Position numbers and translations under genes: made by a program. This document shows positions 45,768 to 58,082 of a DNA stretch of 60,000 nucleotides, piece by piece. Every line of letters starts with the position of its first letter. The stretch's first letter is position 1. A model generated the notes under the pieces. That model was not told the DNA's origin. It searched no databases and saw only the letters and a list, made by a program, of their open reading frames with translations. The DNA lies in NCBI GenBank assembly GCA_914767715.1, contig OU612066.1, forward strand, positions 30,914,283-30,974,282, in the 5' to 3' direction. Origin of the DNA: Membranipora membranacea. Its lineage: Eukaryota; Bryozoa; Gymnolaemata; Cheilostomatida; Membraniporidae.

Positions 45768-46054
45768 CTAATAATGAGGGCACAGACAACAATATCCTTT
45801 CTTCCACAAGGTATCTTTGCAACTGCAGCCATGAATTAGATGCGTTGAAAAGATCTGCGGCTTTTTACATATCTGTGTAGTTTTTCGTTTGCAACAGTAA
45901 CCTCTCTTACCCCATCTTGATTTGCAGTGATATCCATGTTGTGGTCTTGAGAAGTATTGGTAAGGTGATTTGCATTTTGGTGCTGGTTTACAACAGTAAC
46001 CTCCTCTGATGCGGTTACAAATTTGACCACGTATTGGTCGATTGGTAAAAGTAC
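45768..46054 (-). CDS. GYCC-family protein, cysteine exon; signal-peptide exon not found
   Basis: The exon begins after TTAG in phase 1 (46054) and ends in TAG at 45768, coding for about 94 residues. It holds a partial first module lacking its first cysteine (QICNRIRGGYCC), then CKSPYQYF ... KRGYCC and CKKPQIFS ... KKGYCC, ending CLCPHY. It is very lysine/arginine-rich compared with the other members, so strongly basic. A minus-strand TATA box (46302) and a likely first-exon donor (46204) lie upstream, but only 150 bases separate that donor from this exon and no signal-peptide exon is readable there. Either the signal exon was lost or the splice sites are unusual. AATAAA on the minus strand at 45587-45582. 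Confidence 0.65.
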
Positions 46055-46204
46055 CTAACTGGAGAGAAGCCAATGCCAATTAGAGGCTTAAATTAGAGCC
46101 CAAAAAACTATCTATCTGTGTATCGAATGCTGTAAATGTTGATACTCCCAGTCATGAGCTGATATTCCACTCTAGTATAAAGTGTACAAAAATAGTTTTT
46201 TCAC

Positions 46205-46302
46205 CTTAAACTTATTTTCTAGAACTCTGTGAAGATTCTGTGTTAAGAGAGGGAACTACTAATTGTTGTCTGTAGTCCATGTTTTGTAAACCCTTTTTTA
46301 TA
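46205..46302 (-). promoter_or_regulatory. TATA box and probable first exon of the 45.8 kb GYCC gene
   Basis: GGTATAAAAAAGG on the minus strand (TATA at 46302-46299), the same context as the GGTATAAAAA box at 11.75 kb. Probable donor GTGAAA at 46204, after TTTAAG. Confidence 0.45.
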
Positions 46303-46309
46303 CCAAAAG

Positions 46310-47560
46310 TATTTGACTGGTAGCCAAAGATGGAGGGAAAGATGTTTTTCGGTTTTTTATTAATTACACATAATATCACTAATTAGAAGCTCTTTTTATA
46401 GCCCACACTTTGAGTTATGCCATTTTAAATGATATAGGTCTGTTTTAGCTGAATTAAACAGCCAACAAATTGTCTGGAAAACGCAAAATGGAAAGGAACA
46501 CTAACTGATAAATTGGAAAAACAAAAAAAGCTTGCAGAGGAAAGATCAGGGAACTTATCAGGAAGCCTGAGGCTTGCAAACTCTGCCTCACTCTGATTGG
46601 CTATAGTTAAAGATCAACATACTTCGTTTATTTTTAAATTTTAAAACATATGACTTTGGTCAATGATTTATGTTGAGTGCACGCTAAAAAACAAATCTTG
46701 AAATTTGGCAGGTTTTGATAAGGTAATCACATACATTTCAGCAATCTCAGATGTTAGTAAAATGACCTAGCCTAATGGGAAAAATTGAGACAATAAACTA
46801 CAATCCTTTTCATGTAACTGTCCCAACAGCCCCCCCCCCCCCCTCCACACTGTTTATCTAGCCTCCATAGACTGTTGACTCAAGTTTACAAGGTAGCAGT
46901 GATGGTAACACTTAACAATTAGATTTAACAATTTACTTGATAGAATAAGTTTTTATTTAAACACTAGTTGCACTATTGACTTTCAGAGCATGGGAAAACT
47001 CTTTTCTCAGAGTAATGGGAGCACAACAAATTCCACAAGCAGAGCTCTAGATTTCTGATTTGGTTTCCATTTTCTCTCAGGATATCAAAAATGCAAAAAT
47101 CTTCACAAAAGATAGAGAGATATTCATTTTTTATTTTGTTGGTATGACTTGTCTTATCGTATTCATAGTTCTCAATATTCATATAAATTCTAATTTATTG
47201 CCAGAATGTTTTTTCACATAAATTAATGTTGAAAACTACACTACAAACAGTCAAAACAATTGGCTTGCCTTGCTTTTTAGTTTGATTACTTGAAGTAGGC
47301 TTTTTGGGAGCTTTTTTATCAGTTTAATGACCATATGCCTTGGTTTATTTCTCGTCGTTCAGCGCACATTTTATCATTAGTTTTTGAATGCTGTAAACAT
47401 TGAACCAAGGCTTACCTCAATACATTGTCATCGCATGCACTACAGATAGTTAACTATGTGGCACAAATACGTGCAATTTGCAATAAATGGCCTGAAATTT
47501 ACAAATTCACCCTGGGATAAGCACAGAATACCCCCTAAACTTTGAGTCAGGTGCATTTAA
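46310..47560. other. intergenic, nothing recognised
   Basis: AT-rich; a C-run of about 14 at 46830-46844. No coding signal. Confidence 0.35.
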
Positions 47561-47564
47561 CCTT

Positions 47565-47945
47565 ACTGTAAGCAATCCTCTATCTAAAGCCAGTGACTCG
47601 AAAATAGATGATACCATCCAATGGGGGCTTCAATGGTACCAAGTGAATAGCATGACACTAAATCTTTGTAAGACCAAAGGTATGCTGATAACGCTCAGCC
47701 CTAACAGCAAACCTCTCCAGCTTCAGACTGAGCTTGACATGGTAGATTGTTACAAGTTTTTAGGCGTCTTATTTGATGATCAAACACATAAATTAAAGAG
47801 TTGAAGAGGCCACTAAAAGATTCTATGCCCTTCTGCAGCTCAAACGTCATGGTGTATCCACAGATAAACTTGGGCTTTGTTTTTATTTCTGTAATACGTT
47901 CGGTTTCAGTATATGGCATAGCAGTATTTTTTAGTCAGCTTAGCA
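47565..47945 (+). pseudogene. LINE reverse transcriptase remnant
   Basis: A plus frame reads DDTIQWGLQWYQVNSMTLN, then CKTKGMLITL and CYKFLGVLFDD, the palm and thumb segment of a CR1/Jockey-type LINE (W...N.M.LN..KTK ... KFLGV..D). A shift near 47798 leads to EEATKRFYALLQLKRHGVST, the next conserved block. Dead fragment. Confidence 0.75.
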
Positions 47946-50900
47946 ACTGTGCAATGCTGTGAAATTTATTGATGTTTTTTGTTGAGATCATTGTTTATGG
48001 ATTGCAGTGGAATATCTCCATATTGGAACTCAAGGTATTGATAATTAATCTTTAGTTAACAGTGAAACAATATTGTGAGATTAGCCACAAAGACTGAAGA
48101 TATACAGGGGCTATCGTTCACCTAGGATAAATACACAAAAGGATTGTTAATGAATGGGCTGGAAAAATGATTGAAAATCATTCATGCATTGTGTTGATGT
48201 GCAAGATATCCTGTTAAAATCAGCATGAGCTCATTTGTTTAAACTACCGCTGCCACTCCGGCAAAGTCATCTATATAGAATTCAGCTATACAGAATTGAA
48301 AATACACACATTAACCTGCGTGGAAGCAGTGGTTAAAGGTATGATTCGATTGGCTTCATTGATCGCTGTCAACCCAACAAACTCTTCTCTAGACAATTGC
48401 ATCAATAAGTTGTTCCCTGGCAGCTTATCCGAAATTAAACATATTAGCCAGCTGAGATTTTCCATTACTCATGATGCAAGGTCTTCATGTTATTTCTCAA
48501 TACAATGGAGCATGCTACAAAAAATTCCATTGTTTGAATGTGATTGGTCAATTTTAAAACCAATTTATGAAGTCGTAATGTAAATCCATTTCACTCGCTC
48601 TTTCCGACTCGACCTGGCTCGTTCCCGAATTTAGGGAAATTTCAGTGGCTCATTTTCATTTTTGCTGGCTCAATACAACACTACCTGCAGTATCATTGAA
48701 TTAAAATGCTAGTCACTCTATCGATTAAATCAGTAAAGTACCAAGGAGTTATCATTGAATGTACCCAAGGTAATCCTCTACCAATTATTATCTGGTGGAG
48801 ATGACATTTTGGTAATGCAATGCCAGCTTTTGAGTTAGTCAGTATGGTACAGATAACACAAGACTCCCTTTAGGATGATTATAAATTAGACACATTCTTA
48901 ATCCTTTGATTAACATATTTTTGCTCAAATTTTAAGTGGTTAGGAATTTGTATATATCGTATTTCAAATAGTAATATTTCTTACAACAATGAAACATATA
49001 GATAAACCTGCGAGTTGGCGTGCTCAAAAGCAGTGGTATAATCTTTCTGATTTGAATCAACAAAGTAACCAGCGAAACGACATTTGGAATAACTTTTGGT
49101 GGGATTGAGTCATAGAATGTTCACATTGGAGTCAATAACCACAAGGAAAAGCCGGATACATACACTGTGAGGCCAGCCATGTTCATTACTCGTGGCTTAT
49201 GAACTTCTTTTGCTGCGAGATGGCCCTTTCTCTATGAAAGTTGACAGTAATGAGTTTGTCTCTATTCACGTTCTTAATTATTGATTGCTGGGTGTTCTAA
49301 CCTAGCTGATTTGACCCTCACTTTACCCTGTTATTAATTTAAACATCCTGTAGAAGCACTTGATGACAAAAAAACCCTGGCTTCACCTATTCATTGGGTG
49401 AACAAGCTAATAATTGCACAGGACAATGGGTTAATTTTGCGCTGGCACAAATGTGAATAAGCTTCTGTGCCAGAGCGAAATTAACTCTGTATGTAATGTA
49501 ACAGCCACTAACGCTACCAAAATCACTCTTAAATATGTAAAATATTGTTGCAATTTACTCATTTCAATTTTTCTATTCAACTCCAGTTTCTTTGAAAGAA
49601 AATGAAATATAAACAAGGTAAACAATAGCAAGGAGAAGTGAGAGTGGAACGATTGGTAGTTTGCATAGCTGAGACAATGAGACAACATAAAGCAGTTCAA
49701 CACAAATTTGTAAGCCTGAGAGGCCAGATTAGAGTTATTAAGACTACAAAGTAAAAAACGCTTCTTTATGAAACAATAACTGGATCTTGATCATGTCTTG
49801 ATGACTTCTATACATAAGTTTTATGGATCATAAACAACCAAATTTACAGTTTCGGAGATGTAATTTTTAAAAAGCTAAATAGTAGACTAGGCTCATCAAG
49901 TAGAACTGCACAACTTTCAAACCAGTAATAATTGCTAATAAACTTTTTTCTTTCGGGTGAGTTATCACTGTCAAGACCTGTTGATGCCTGGGTGAACAAA
50001 ATCTTGTTTGAGGATCATTTACCATCCAATTTTTTGACACAGAATAGTTTCTGTGACTACCCTGGTACCCCAAAGCTATACTGCAGTCTACTACTGGGAT
50101 TGTCATGTTGTCAGTAGGCCGATCTTATCATCAGCAAAGAAGTAACATATACTAAATAGATTTATTGAATTAGACCTTGATTTACCTTTGTTTCCAACAA
50201 GGTATGGTACAGTAGGCCCATATATTACGGTGGTAGACCACATGAGGTTTGAGTTATCGTATTCATGATCAAGTAACCTCTTTGTGGTAGGAATGATCAA
50301 CCTTACAATGGTCTCATGGTGAAGGCTCTCAGAAAGGTAACTCTCTCAGCATAATTATATCTGTGCAATATTATGCTTACTTTTACTCACCATGTTTAGC
50401 ACTAGCTTTGTAACAATTATTGTTGTGTATCAGTATTTTTTACTGAATTGATAAGATTTATCTATATTTAATTAGAATTAATCAGAATGACTCTGCTCAA
50501 TGTAAAATAATCTGTATATTTTTACATATAAGAAACAATCGAGGGAATCTTCATCGTTATTTTCATGGTTTGGCTTGTGGGTAGTCACACCTAGTCCCAT
50601 CTGACACAGGATACTTTAATCTAATGCTGTCAGAAATCCATTTGCCTGTTAAAATGTCAGCTAGTCTGGGTAGATTGTTTTGAATTAACATTAGATACAA
50701 ACACAAATGATCAATTAGGAGCGGTCATGAGAATGAGCTCAATGTTTTTTGGTCATTATTAAGCCAATTATGGCTTTCTTTATTTGACAAAGTGTTAAAT
50801 GGCTCTTGAACAAATCCCAAGGAAGGGAAATTTGAGAATTGTTGGTAATTTTGTTTTTTATAAAAGTTCTCTGGATAATAAATCAATGCCTTTCCTGTTT

Positions 50901-51120
50901 TGTTACCCGCCTGTCGTGGGAGCTACATTAACATTGTAATAACATTTCGACTGCTATGAATCAAATTATGACACTGATTATTTGTAAACCTTCCACATTG
51001 GTAGTTACAGCAAATTTTGACTAAACGCCATAAGCTTTCTTATCAGTAACCATCATTTTTGTTGCAGAGAGATTTATCGCCTCTGGAGTCAAGTACGCAG
51101 CCCAACACGACTCACCTATA
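47946..51120. other. intergenic, nothing recognised
   Basis: About 3.2 kb. A 95-residue plus frame at 48296-48583 has no recognised domain. No element ends were found. Confidence 0.3.
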
Positions 51121-51195
51121 CCTATATGATTTGAACCCGGGCCTCCCGCATTGATATCTTTGTAGCTATCCATTCAACTACGCAACCGCACAGGT
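51121..51195 (-). repeat. tRNA-like SINE head
   Basis: On the minus strand: GGTTGCGTAGTTGAATGGAT (A-box-like), then CCCGGGTTCAAATC (B-box consensus). Arms do not pair as in a true tRNA, so a SINE remnant is more likely. Not the same family as the copies at 1.4 and 56.2 kb. Confidence 0.5.
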
Positions 51196-51656
51196 TCCTT
51201 GCAAATCAATGTGATTCCTGAATTTGAATGAAGAAATGCGAACGGACGTTAACCTAAATGCTATTCCCATGTATCAGTTAGCCCTGAAACAGACGTCACA
51301 AATGTGTATGGTAACAGAGTGATACAAGTCAACAAAACTGAGAGTGGAGAGCAGAATGCTTGTATTTTTTTGTACACAGATCACTCTCTGAAACATTACA
51401 GGGTGGGTAAGTAAGATGGAAATTCTCTTTCAATGAGTTATGATTGGTCATGAGAAACAGCCAATGTGCGCTAAGTTGAGGTTCAAAGATCCCTGCTATT
51501 TTCCTGGTTGTCTTCCTCATTTTTTCCTTCTACTCAAATAAAACGACACAATTAATCATGATTTGTTCTCAATATTTGACAGACTAATCAGGGATATGGA
51601 TGCAGATGTGGTAGTTAACTTTCATAGTCGTGTGGGTGTCATCGATAAATTTCTAG

Positions 51657-51740
51657 TATAAAACACAGGAAATTTGGATCCAAGATTCAGAAGAAGTATT
51701 GTACAGCTCTTTAACAGTATCATTGATTACATAAATTGAG
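51657..51740 (+). promoter_or_regulatory. TATA box and non-coding first exon of the 52.1 kb GYCC gene
   Basis: TATAAAAC-like box at 51657-51664; the first exon would start near 51688 and ends at 51740 before donor GTGAGTTCTAG. The acceptor is probably TTGCTTGCCAG at 52041-52051, which leaves two short upstream ATGs in the leader. Confidence 0.55.
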
Positions 51741-52088
51741 GTGAGTTCTAGAAAGAGATTAGCTATAGCCTACACAATTATCAACATAATAGTCAGGATC
51801 TACTAATTGTACCTCAGGGAATATATATTTAATGCTTCTATCCTTAACTTATTCCAGGTTTTACAGGCTAGATTACGGCGTTCAAATATACCATTCATTA
51901 TAAGTTTTTTTGTTTTTTGTAGACCAGTTTGGTTTTTTATCTTGAGAACAAATCTATTATTTGTGATATCTTGAGACTAATGTTGTTTAAACTTATGGTT
52001 TTGTAGAAAATTAACTAATGCTATTCTTGCATTATATGCCTTGCTTGCCAGTGAAGTTTAATTCCATGTGTGCACTTATGTTTCCCCC

Positions 52089-52854
52089 ATGATGAAACTG
52101 AACACTGGTGTAGTTCTGAGTCTTGTGGTGTTAGCTGTTTACTATGTCAGAGATACAGAAGCACAGGAAATGGCAGGTATGTACCATTCACTAGGAGTAT
52201 ATTCTGTCTTTTTTTCGATGAAACCAATCATAATCCTTTAGCACAGGTCTTACATGAAGCTGCTTTATCTGTGTTTTGATTTAAAAAACAATCCATCAAA
52301 AGAAAATATATATTGATAAAACAAAGCAGCAAACTCAGAAAGATTTACGGCATGAGAGCAAGGTATTGAAAAAGAAAAGATTACAAGGAATGAGTGGACA
52401 TCAACTTTGTGACATTGCGAGATTACTGTGACTGCCATTTTGCTGTAGCAGCCAGTAATATTCGTAATTCAGGGTTAGCAGATGTTTATTTTCCATTGAT
52501 AATTAAATTTTGATTGTAGGCAGACAGATGAGCAGTGGGCAGTGTTACCCCCCTTATGTCTTCTTCTTCTTCAACCCTGGATTCAGTTGGCTCTGCTGGG
52601 CACAAAGACATGGATACTGCTGTGTACCAAAACAGCATGAATGTGTAAATCCCCATATGTTCTCTCCGATATTGATACCAGGCCGGCATTGTTACATCGC
52701 CTTTGGACATGACGGATATTGCTGTGAACCACAAGGGATATCCACCTGTCAGCTTCCCTATAATTATTTTCCCACCACACAAAATGGCTGCGCTTGTAAT
52801 CCTATCAAGAAACCAAAAGGATTTTGCTGTGTTTGTGAGCCTGGTAACTTTTAA
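52089..52854 (+). CDS. GYCC-family secreted protein, three modules
   Basis: Exon 1 (52089-52176) starts with two ATG codons in tandem; the second (52092) matches the MKL start of relatives. It encodes a signal peptide (MKLNTGVVLSLVVLAVYY...) and ends in phase 1 at GTATGT. Exon 2 (52520-52854) follows TTGATTGTAG and ends in TAA, about 140 residues in total. Modules: CYPPYVFFFF ... RHGYCC, CVNPHMFS ... HDGYCC and CQLPYNYF ... PKGFCC, then a short tail CEPGNF. Cysteine spacing is the standard C...C...CC. The first module is unusually aromatic (five Phe around the turn). AATAAA at 52903-52908. Function unknown. Confidence 0.88.
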
Positions 52855-52909
52855 CTGTGTTTGAATCTTACCTGTGCTGAACTAAAATTCGCTGATGCTG
52901 AAAATAAAA

Positions 52910-55900
52910 AAAAATATACCTCTATAAAAGCTTGATCACTTCCAATAACGGTTATTTCTATTCTTTTAATTGAACATATTTGTTACATTTTTTGGCTTAG
53001 TTATGTCTTTCTTTATCTTCGTAACTTGCTAATACTGGCTGATTGAAATGATAGTTTCACGAAAATATATTGATAATGTTAGACACAATGCTGTTTGCTT
53101 TGATATTTATTTCAAGGGCAAATTTTTATGGAAATGAAACAAGTTTTTCTTATGTACCCATTCCATGCCATGGACACAACATGATCTATTAAATTTAATG
53201 TATATGTGTAGCTCACTATTGTATTGTCAGTGATATTTAGGTCCTGTGGTTTATTGATTAGCATAAGATGTGCACTTTTGCTGGATAATTGGATGTTGTT
53301 TTACATGTCATCAAACGACAATTTGGCATAAAGATCAACAAACATAACTGGTAAATCGTATTTCGATATTTTGTGAAAATGAACTTAATTCCCTCAAGCT
53401 AAATGTAATGGTTACTATTTAATCAAATCAAAGAAAAACAAACATCCTAGGGCTAGATTTTGGCTAAATGAAGCCCTATGTAGGCAATGTGCTAAATTTC
53501 ACCAATATCAAACAGCAGCATTTCTGGTGATTGTGATCTCCAACAAGCTGTATACATCAATATGATTGGTCTGGGCAGTTTAAAAAAGTTATATCCTCTC
53601 TGGTCTAAAAGGTCTGAAAGTCATTCCCATTTTGTCCTCCATTGAGGCAGTCATTTGACCAACCAAAAACCTCTTTTTCTGTGGGTGCTTAAAAGTCCTC
53701 CCACACTTAATTGGGCTATTCAGATGGTCATTGTTCTAGAGTCTAGACTATTCTTCACATCTAAATGCAATGGAACTGCAGAAGTTGTGAGTGTGAGTGA
53801 GCATTTAGATTGAATGAAGCTTCTTATGATATAAATTCCCTGTCAATACATTTAAAAAATAAAACAAGGAGGGAGATAACTAGGGTTTGTTAAATGGTGG
53901 TTAAATGTTGGGTGATTCACCTACCACATCGCGGTGGCAAAATAGTGTGTGCATTAGGGACGAGGCTGAAATGTCTGCGCCTATTTACTCTCAGTTTTAG
54001 GCAGGTCGGAGCACACCTGGGGGTCCAAGAATTCCCAGTAGTCAGTTGGTTGGGATCCACTTCACATTAAATGTACACATAGCTTCTCAAAACTTGAGTT
54101 GCCACCTCCTCTTGCCCCTCTTAGTATCTAATCTTCCAAATAATTTTAGGTGATCATCCATTTGAGTTTCCATTTCTTGAAAATAGATTTTGCACGTCTT
54201 GGTGCAGGAGTCATCTCCTTTTATATACAGAGCAGATAATAATGGGTAACAAAAATTTATTTCTCTTACGGCCATAGCATTTCCTGCTTAAATCGTAGCT
54301 CAATTAGTGTAGCAGGGTAAAGAAGGTATTGAGACAGCAAGAAACACTAAGAGTTGCTCCCTTTTGTCATCAAATATACATCATCAATCTGATAAAACGC
54401 CGTGATTTCAAAAAAATCTTTAAGATCTGAATGCACCGTTGTATGAGCTATTAATTGTCCTGTCTTTTCTCTATGTACAATACTGTACAATGAAAGCGAG
54501 TCTTGTAAAAACATCTGCATCATGTCACAGAGTGGGAATATTTATAGAGAAGACACTTCAATGATAGCTTAAGGGTGTGGGGTTTTTATTTATTGGAGGA
54601 TAATAATATGGTATTATGATAATGGGTACATTTGAAGGTTAATTTTCATGGCTATGGTTATGACTGACGTGTCTGAATTAGCGCGCTACCTTGGGCAGCT
54701 AAATCTGTCTGTTTTACTATCATTTATATCAACCATGGTGGTTGTGTTACATCATCAGAGGATGTTGTCAGACAAAAGGAGAATTGGACGTGACTGCCTG
54801 GCGAAACTAAAATCTTAGTTTCACACACATCACCAGCTTCAATGATCCTATAAATATCTAACAGCCATCTATCACAGGTTTATGACCCATAATGGCCTTG
54901 AGGAGACATACCGAGCAGACTAGATCTACAACGAAGAATAAGATTGGATAAAATCTGACCAATTGTATTGAATGACAGTCCAAACTATTTTCGGATCTTG
55001 GCAGATTGCCCATTACAATAAATATATGACCTACTTATACTGTTATATCGCGTGATGTCACTAGCCAACGTTGGGAGCATTTAGAAAAAAATGTCATATC
55101 TACACCATACCCATAAATAATATCTCCAATTATAAACAATAACAATGAAAAAAAAAGAATCAGAATCAGAATATAACTTTTTTTGGTTTTTCATTTTAGT
55201 TTTGTCCAGTGGAATGGCCTATGTAAACTTGATGATAATTCAGTCAACTTTGGGGCTACTTGTGACTAGTTATGATATACCCCTGACAAAAAATACAAAG
55301 CAAGCTGATTGATTATACTGGTTTGTGCAAAAGAAAGTTTTATTGCAACTATAGAAATAATCATTTTGGCATTTCCTTGTTTTCAACCTATCGCTTTATG
55401 TTATTCTTACGAGTTAGTTAAGTTTATTGGAATTGATTATCCCCATGTGATTGATAGGATCGAGTTTATCCATCTAAATCCTCCATTAATTCCCCATTAT
55501 GGTACATCGTAATGTCGCTGTAGGGGCTTATATATTTAAAAAAGAAAATTGATTGGCTGGTTTCTACCAAATGAGAAGAAAACATGACATAGGTATTAAA
55601 TTTTGTACACATGTCTGTAACTTTTTGGCAATTATATCGAGTGCAAAAAAAAACATTCATTCTGTACATATAACCTATTTAGAGCAGTTTATTAACCTTA
55701 CTGCAGTAGATTCAAAGTTAAATATATTACAGGGTCCTAGAGTACACCAAAGGTAAATGTTTCACTCGATCAAGATACTTGAATGAATCTTGGTCTATGG
55801 TCTACAAGATAGGCACACTGTCCAAGCATGGGAAGTTAATTAGTTCTGCTTGCAACCAGCAGATATGGCTTTGGGCAAATAACGAAGGATTTTGGAAATT

Positions 55901-56215
55901 CTGGTGTTGTAGGTTTAGTTAGTTTGAAGGAAATTATGTTAAAGGGGATGAGCCAAAATACAGATTGGATTGGTGTACTGCTGCTACATTGTTCTAGCTT
56001 TTCTTTTCTGAGCTATTGTGTATCAACTTGTGTAATGTTTCACTGCTAATTAATGCCTGCGTGTACGTTGTAATTTTACCTGTCATTGTTCTTGATTTTT
56101 AGTTACATGTCTTTTTAATTCTACACCATATTTTTATCAATTTTTCTGTTTTCTGGGTACAAGTCCTAAGGACTTATTCTTCTCCAGAATAAACATGGAA
56201 TATATATATGAATAT
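52910..56215. other. intergenic, nothing recognised
   Basis: About 3.3 kb AT-rich spacer. No coding exon, GYCC module or element end was recognised. Confidence 0.35.
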
Positions 56216-56216
56216 A

Positions 56217-56465
56217 GGGAGTGGCTGTGGTGCAATGGGTAACGCATGGGTTTATCAATCCAGAGGTCCCGTGTTTGATTCCTGGCGTATCACGCTGGTG
56301 TCAGGAAGAGCATCTGACCTCAAATATTCCTGAGCCCTATCAGGATCCAGGTTGTAGACCCGTACTGATACCGGAAACGAACAAAAAACCAAGCAACATC
56401 AAGGTTTCTCGCACGGTATCACAGGGTATCGAGACTTTAAATAGACGTGAGTCTTTTATTGGTAC
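56217..56465 (+). repeat. tRNA-derived SINE, copy 2
   Basis: Begins GGGAGTGGCTGTGGTGCAAT (A box) and GTGTTTGATTCCTGGC (B box), then GTCAGGAAGAGCATCTGACC, then a tail with GTAGACCCGTACTGATA and ATCACAGGGTATCGAGA. The same modules in the same order make up the minus-strand copy at 1335-1545. Transcription by RNA polymerase III is inferred from the boxes. Confidence 0.8.
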
Positions 56466-56935
56466 ATGAGTATCAGAAGCAGGACAAGCATCTGGCCTTC
56501 ACTTGTTTTTTTTCGGAGAAAGTTTTGCCATGATGCAGCCACATTCGTGCATCAATTTAAATATTGAATGGCAAAATATAAAAAATCAGGCTATATGATT
56601 GGTCACATTTTGGCCAATGAGTACATAAAGGAACTTGTGAAATGTTTTCGATGGTATCAAATGATACTAAACCACTGTTTCGCAATGCTCAAATAGCAAG
56701 GCGAAATATTTGCCTTTTTTGTATTTTTTTTTAAAGGGTTAAAATCGCAAGTGTTGTCTCCGTCCGAGGACTGAGAAATATCAGTGCCTTGAGGGCGCAG
56801 CCGCGGTATTCGGCGCCAGGTTGCACTCACTCATAAAACTTGAACTAATTAATCATTTCAAAAGTGATAAATTGCTATCTTCACAGTCATTCAAGCTAAT
56901 AAATGATACTAGAAATTGGCTTGTGTCCAAAAATT
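56466..56935. other. intergenic with a small GC-rich patch
   Basis: A GC-rich stretch at 56756-56822 stands out in AT-rich surroundings; nothing else recognised. Confidence 0.35.
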
Positions 56936-56939
56936 TATG

Positions 56940-57030
56940 TATAAATGCATCTGAAGGAGATATGCATATCATTCAGTTGTTTTGTTTGAAATTAGTACAA
57001 AGTATTATTTGAACTACAAAACTATTTGAG
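56940..57030 (+). promoter_or_regulatory. TATA box and non-coding first exon of the 57.2 kb GYCC gene
   Basis: TATAAAT at 56940-56946; first exon from about 56972 to 57030, ending TTGAG before GTGAGAGTAA, the same donor context as the 31.1 kb gene. The acceptor GTATTTCAG lies directly before ATG 57231. Confidence 0.65.
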
Positions 57031-57230
57031 GTGAGAGTAATTTTCTCTGTTTGGCTATGCTGCTTCTTTCATCGTTCTCATGCACAACACTCATCATGTT
57101 TATTTGTTTCCTTATATTCTGCACAAGGCACTGTTATAACAACTTCATTTGTACAGAACCAATTGTTGCTCACTTCATTCCTATTTACCTGTACGTTATG
57201 TAACCAGCTATCCTTTTCTCGTATTTCAGA

Positions 57231-57959
57231 ATGAAGCTTTCATATACTGTAGCCTTGAGCCTGGGTGTAATAACCATATGTGTCATAAGTGGAGCAAAGA
57301 GTCAGGGACAAGTTGTGGGTGAGGATTTTGTACTTTCTATCATTGCAAATGTTTTATACTGCTTGATTTACCTTCCAACGTGCATTCAATATACATCACC
57401 ATTGAATCTTCCAAACATCCTTCACGATTTGTAATGTATTTGTCTTTTGAGAGGCAGAACATTTCCAGTTTAATTTTCTATTCATCAGAGGTGAGACAAA
57501 CAAACAATGGCCTCTAACAGACTTAAAATTAATAACTCACTTTCGGTCTGTGTTTATATTTTAGATGAACTTGCGAAGCCAGATGGAGGGTATTGCCAGG
57601 TACCAACTCTCTTTCAGATAACTTACCTTTGTGGTTCCCCACCCCCAGGCCAGTCATGGGTAGGATGCAAGTCTCCTATCAACCAACCTTCACAACCTGA
57701 ATGCGTTGTGTGCTGCAATTGTCCAGAGGGATTTAACTACTTTACTTCATCTCCCGGGCCTGCTTGGCTTTGTCAAAGCTATAGTCATCTAAAGAAAGGA
57801 TATTGCTGTACAAGAAAATGCCCTAAGGGCTACACTTTCTTTGCAAACCCACCACCAGGTTGGTGGCAATGCAAGTCTCTCTCTGATGGAACAGGTTATT
57901 GCTGTTTACCTGTGAAACCCGATTTTGAGGATACAGCTGCACTACCAGAAAGAATTTAG
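57231..57959 (+). CDS. GYCC-family secreted protein, three modules
   Basis: Exon 1 (57231-57318) gives a signal peptide (MKLSYTVALSLGVITICVIS...) and ends in phase 1 at GTGAGG. Exon 2 (57565-57959) follows TTATATTTTAG and ends in TAG; 160 residues. The N-terminal module (GGYCQVPT ... YLCGSPP ... VGCKSPINQP ... ECVVCC) lacks GY before CC as in the 31.1 kb and 14.7 kb copies; two standard modules then end KKGYCC and GTGYCC. It has an acidic tail (KPDFEDTAALPERI) where the 31.1 kb gene has a basic one. The intron is only 246 bases. AATAAA at 58077-58082. The signal peptide and module order match the 31.1 kb gene residue for residue over many positions, so these two are sister genes 26 kb apart. 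Confidence 0.9.
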
Positions 57960-58076
57960 CTAGTGTACACCACCGGACAAGCTATTGACATAAAATTTGA
58001 AACTTTAATATCAATGGATTCCCCTATCATGAATAATCATCAATTATCTTTTTGTGTCTAAAAGTAAAATTCATGA

Positions 58077-58082
58077 AATAAA
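58077..58082 (+). promoter_or_regulatory. polyadenylation signal of the 57.2 kb GYCC gene
   Basis: AATAAA about 120 bases after the stop codon. Confidence 0.6.

Noticed and set aside
48296-48583. 95-residue plus frame near the LINE fragment
   Set aside because: No LINE motif, no signal peptide, no splice evidence; kept out of the gene list.
51121-51195. True tRNA gene on the minus strand
   Set aside because: A and B boxes are present, but acceptor and anticodon stems do not pair; listed as a SINE remnant.
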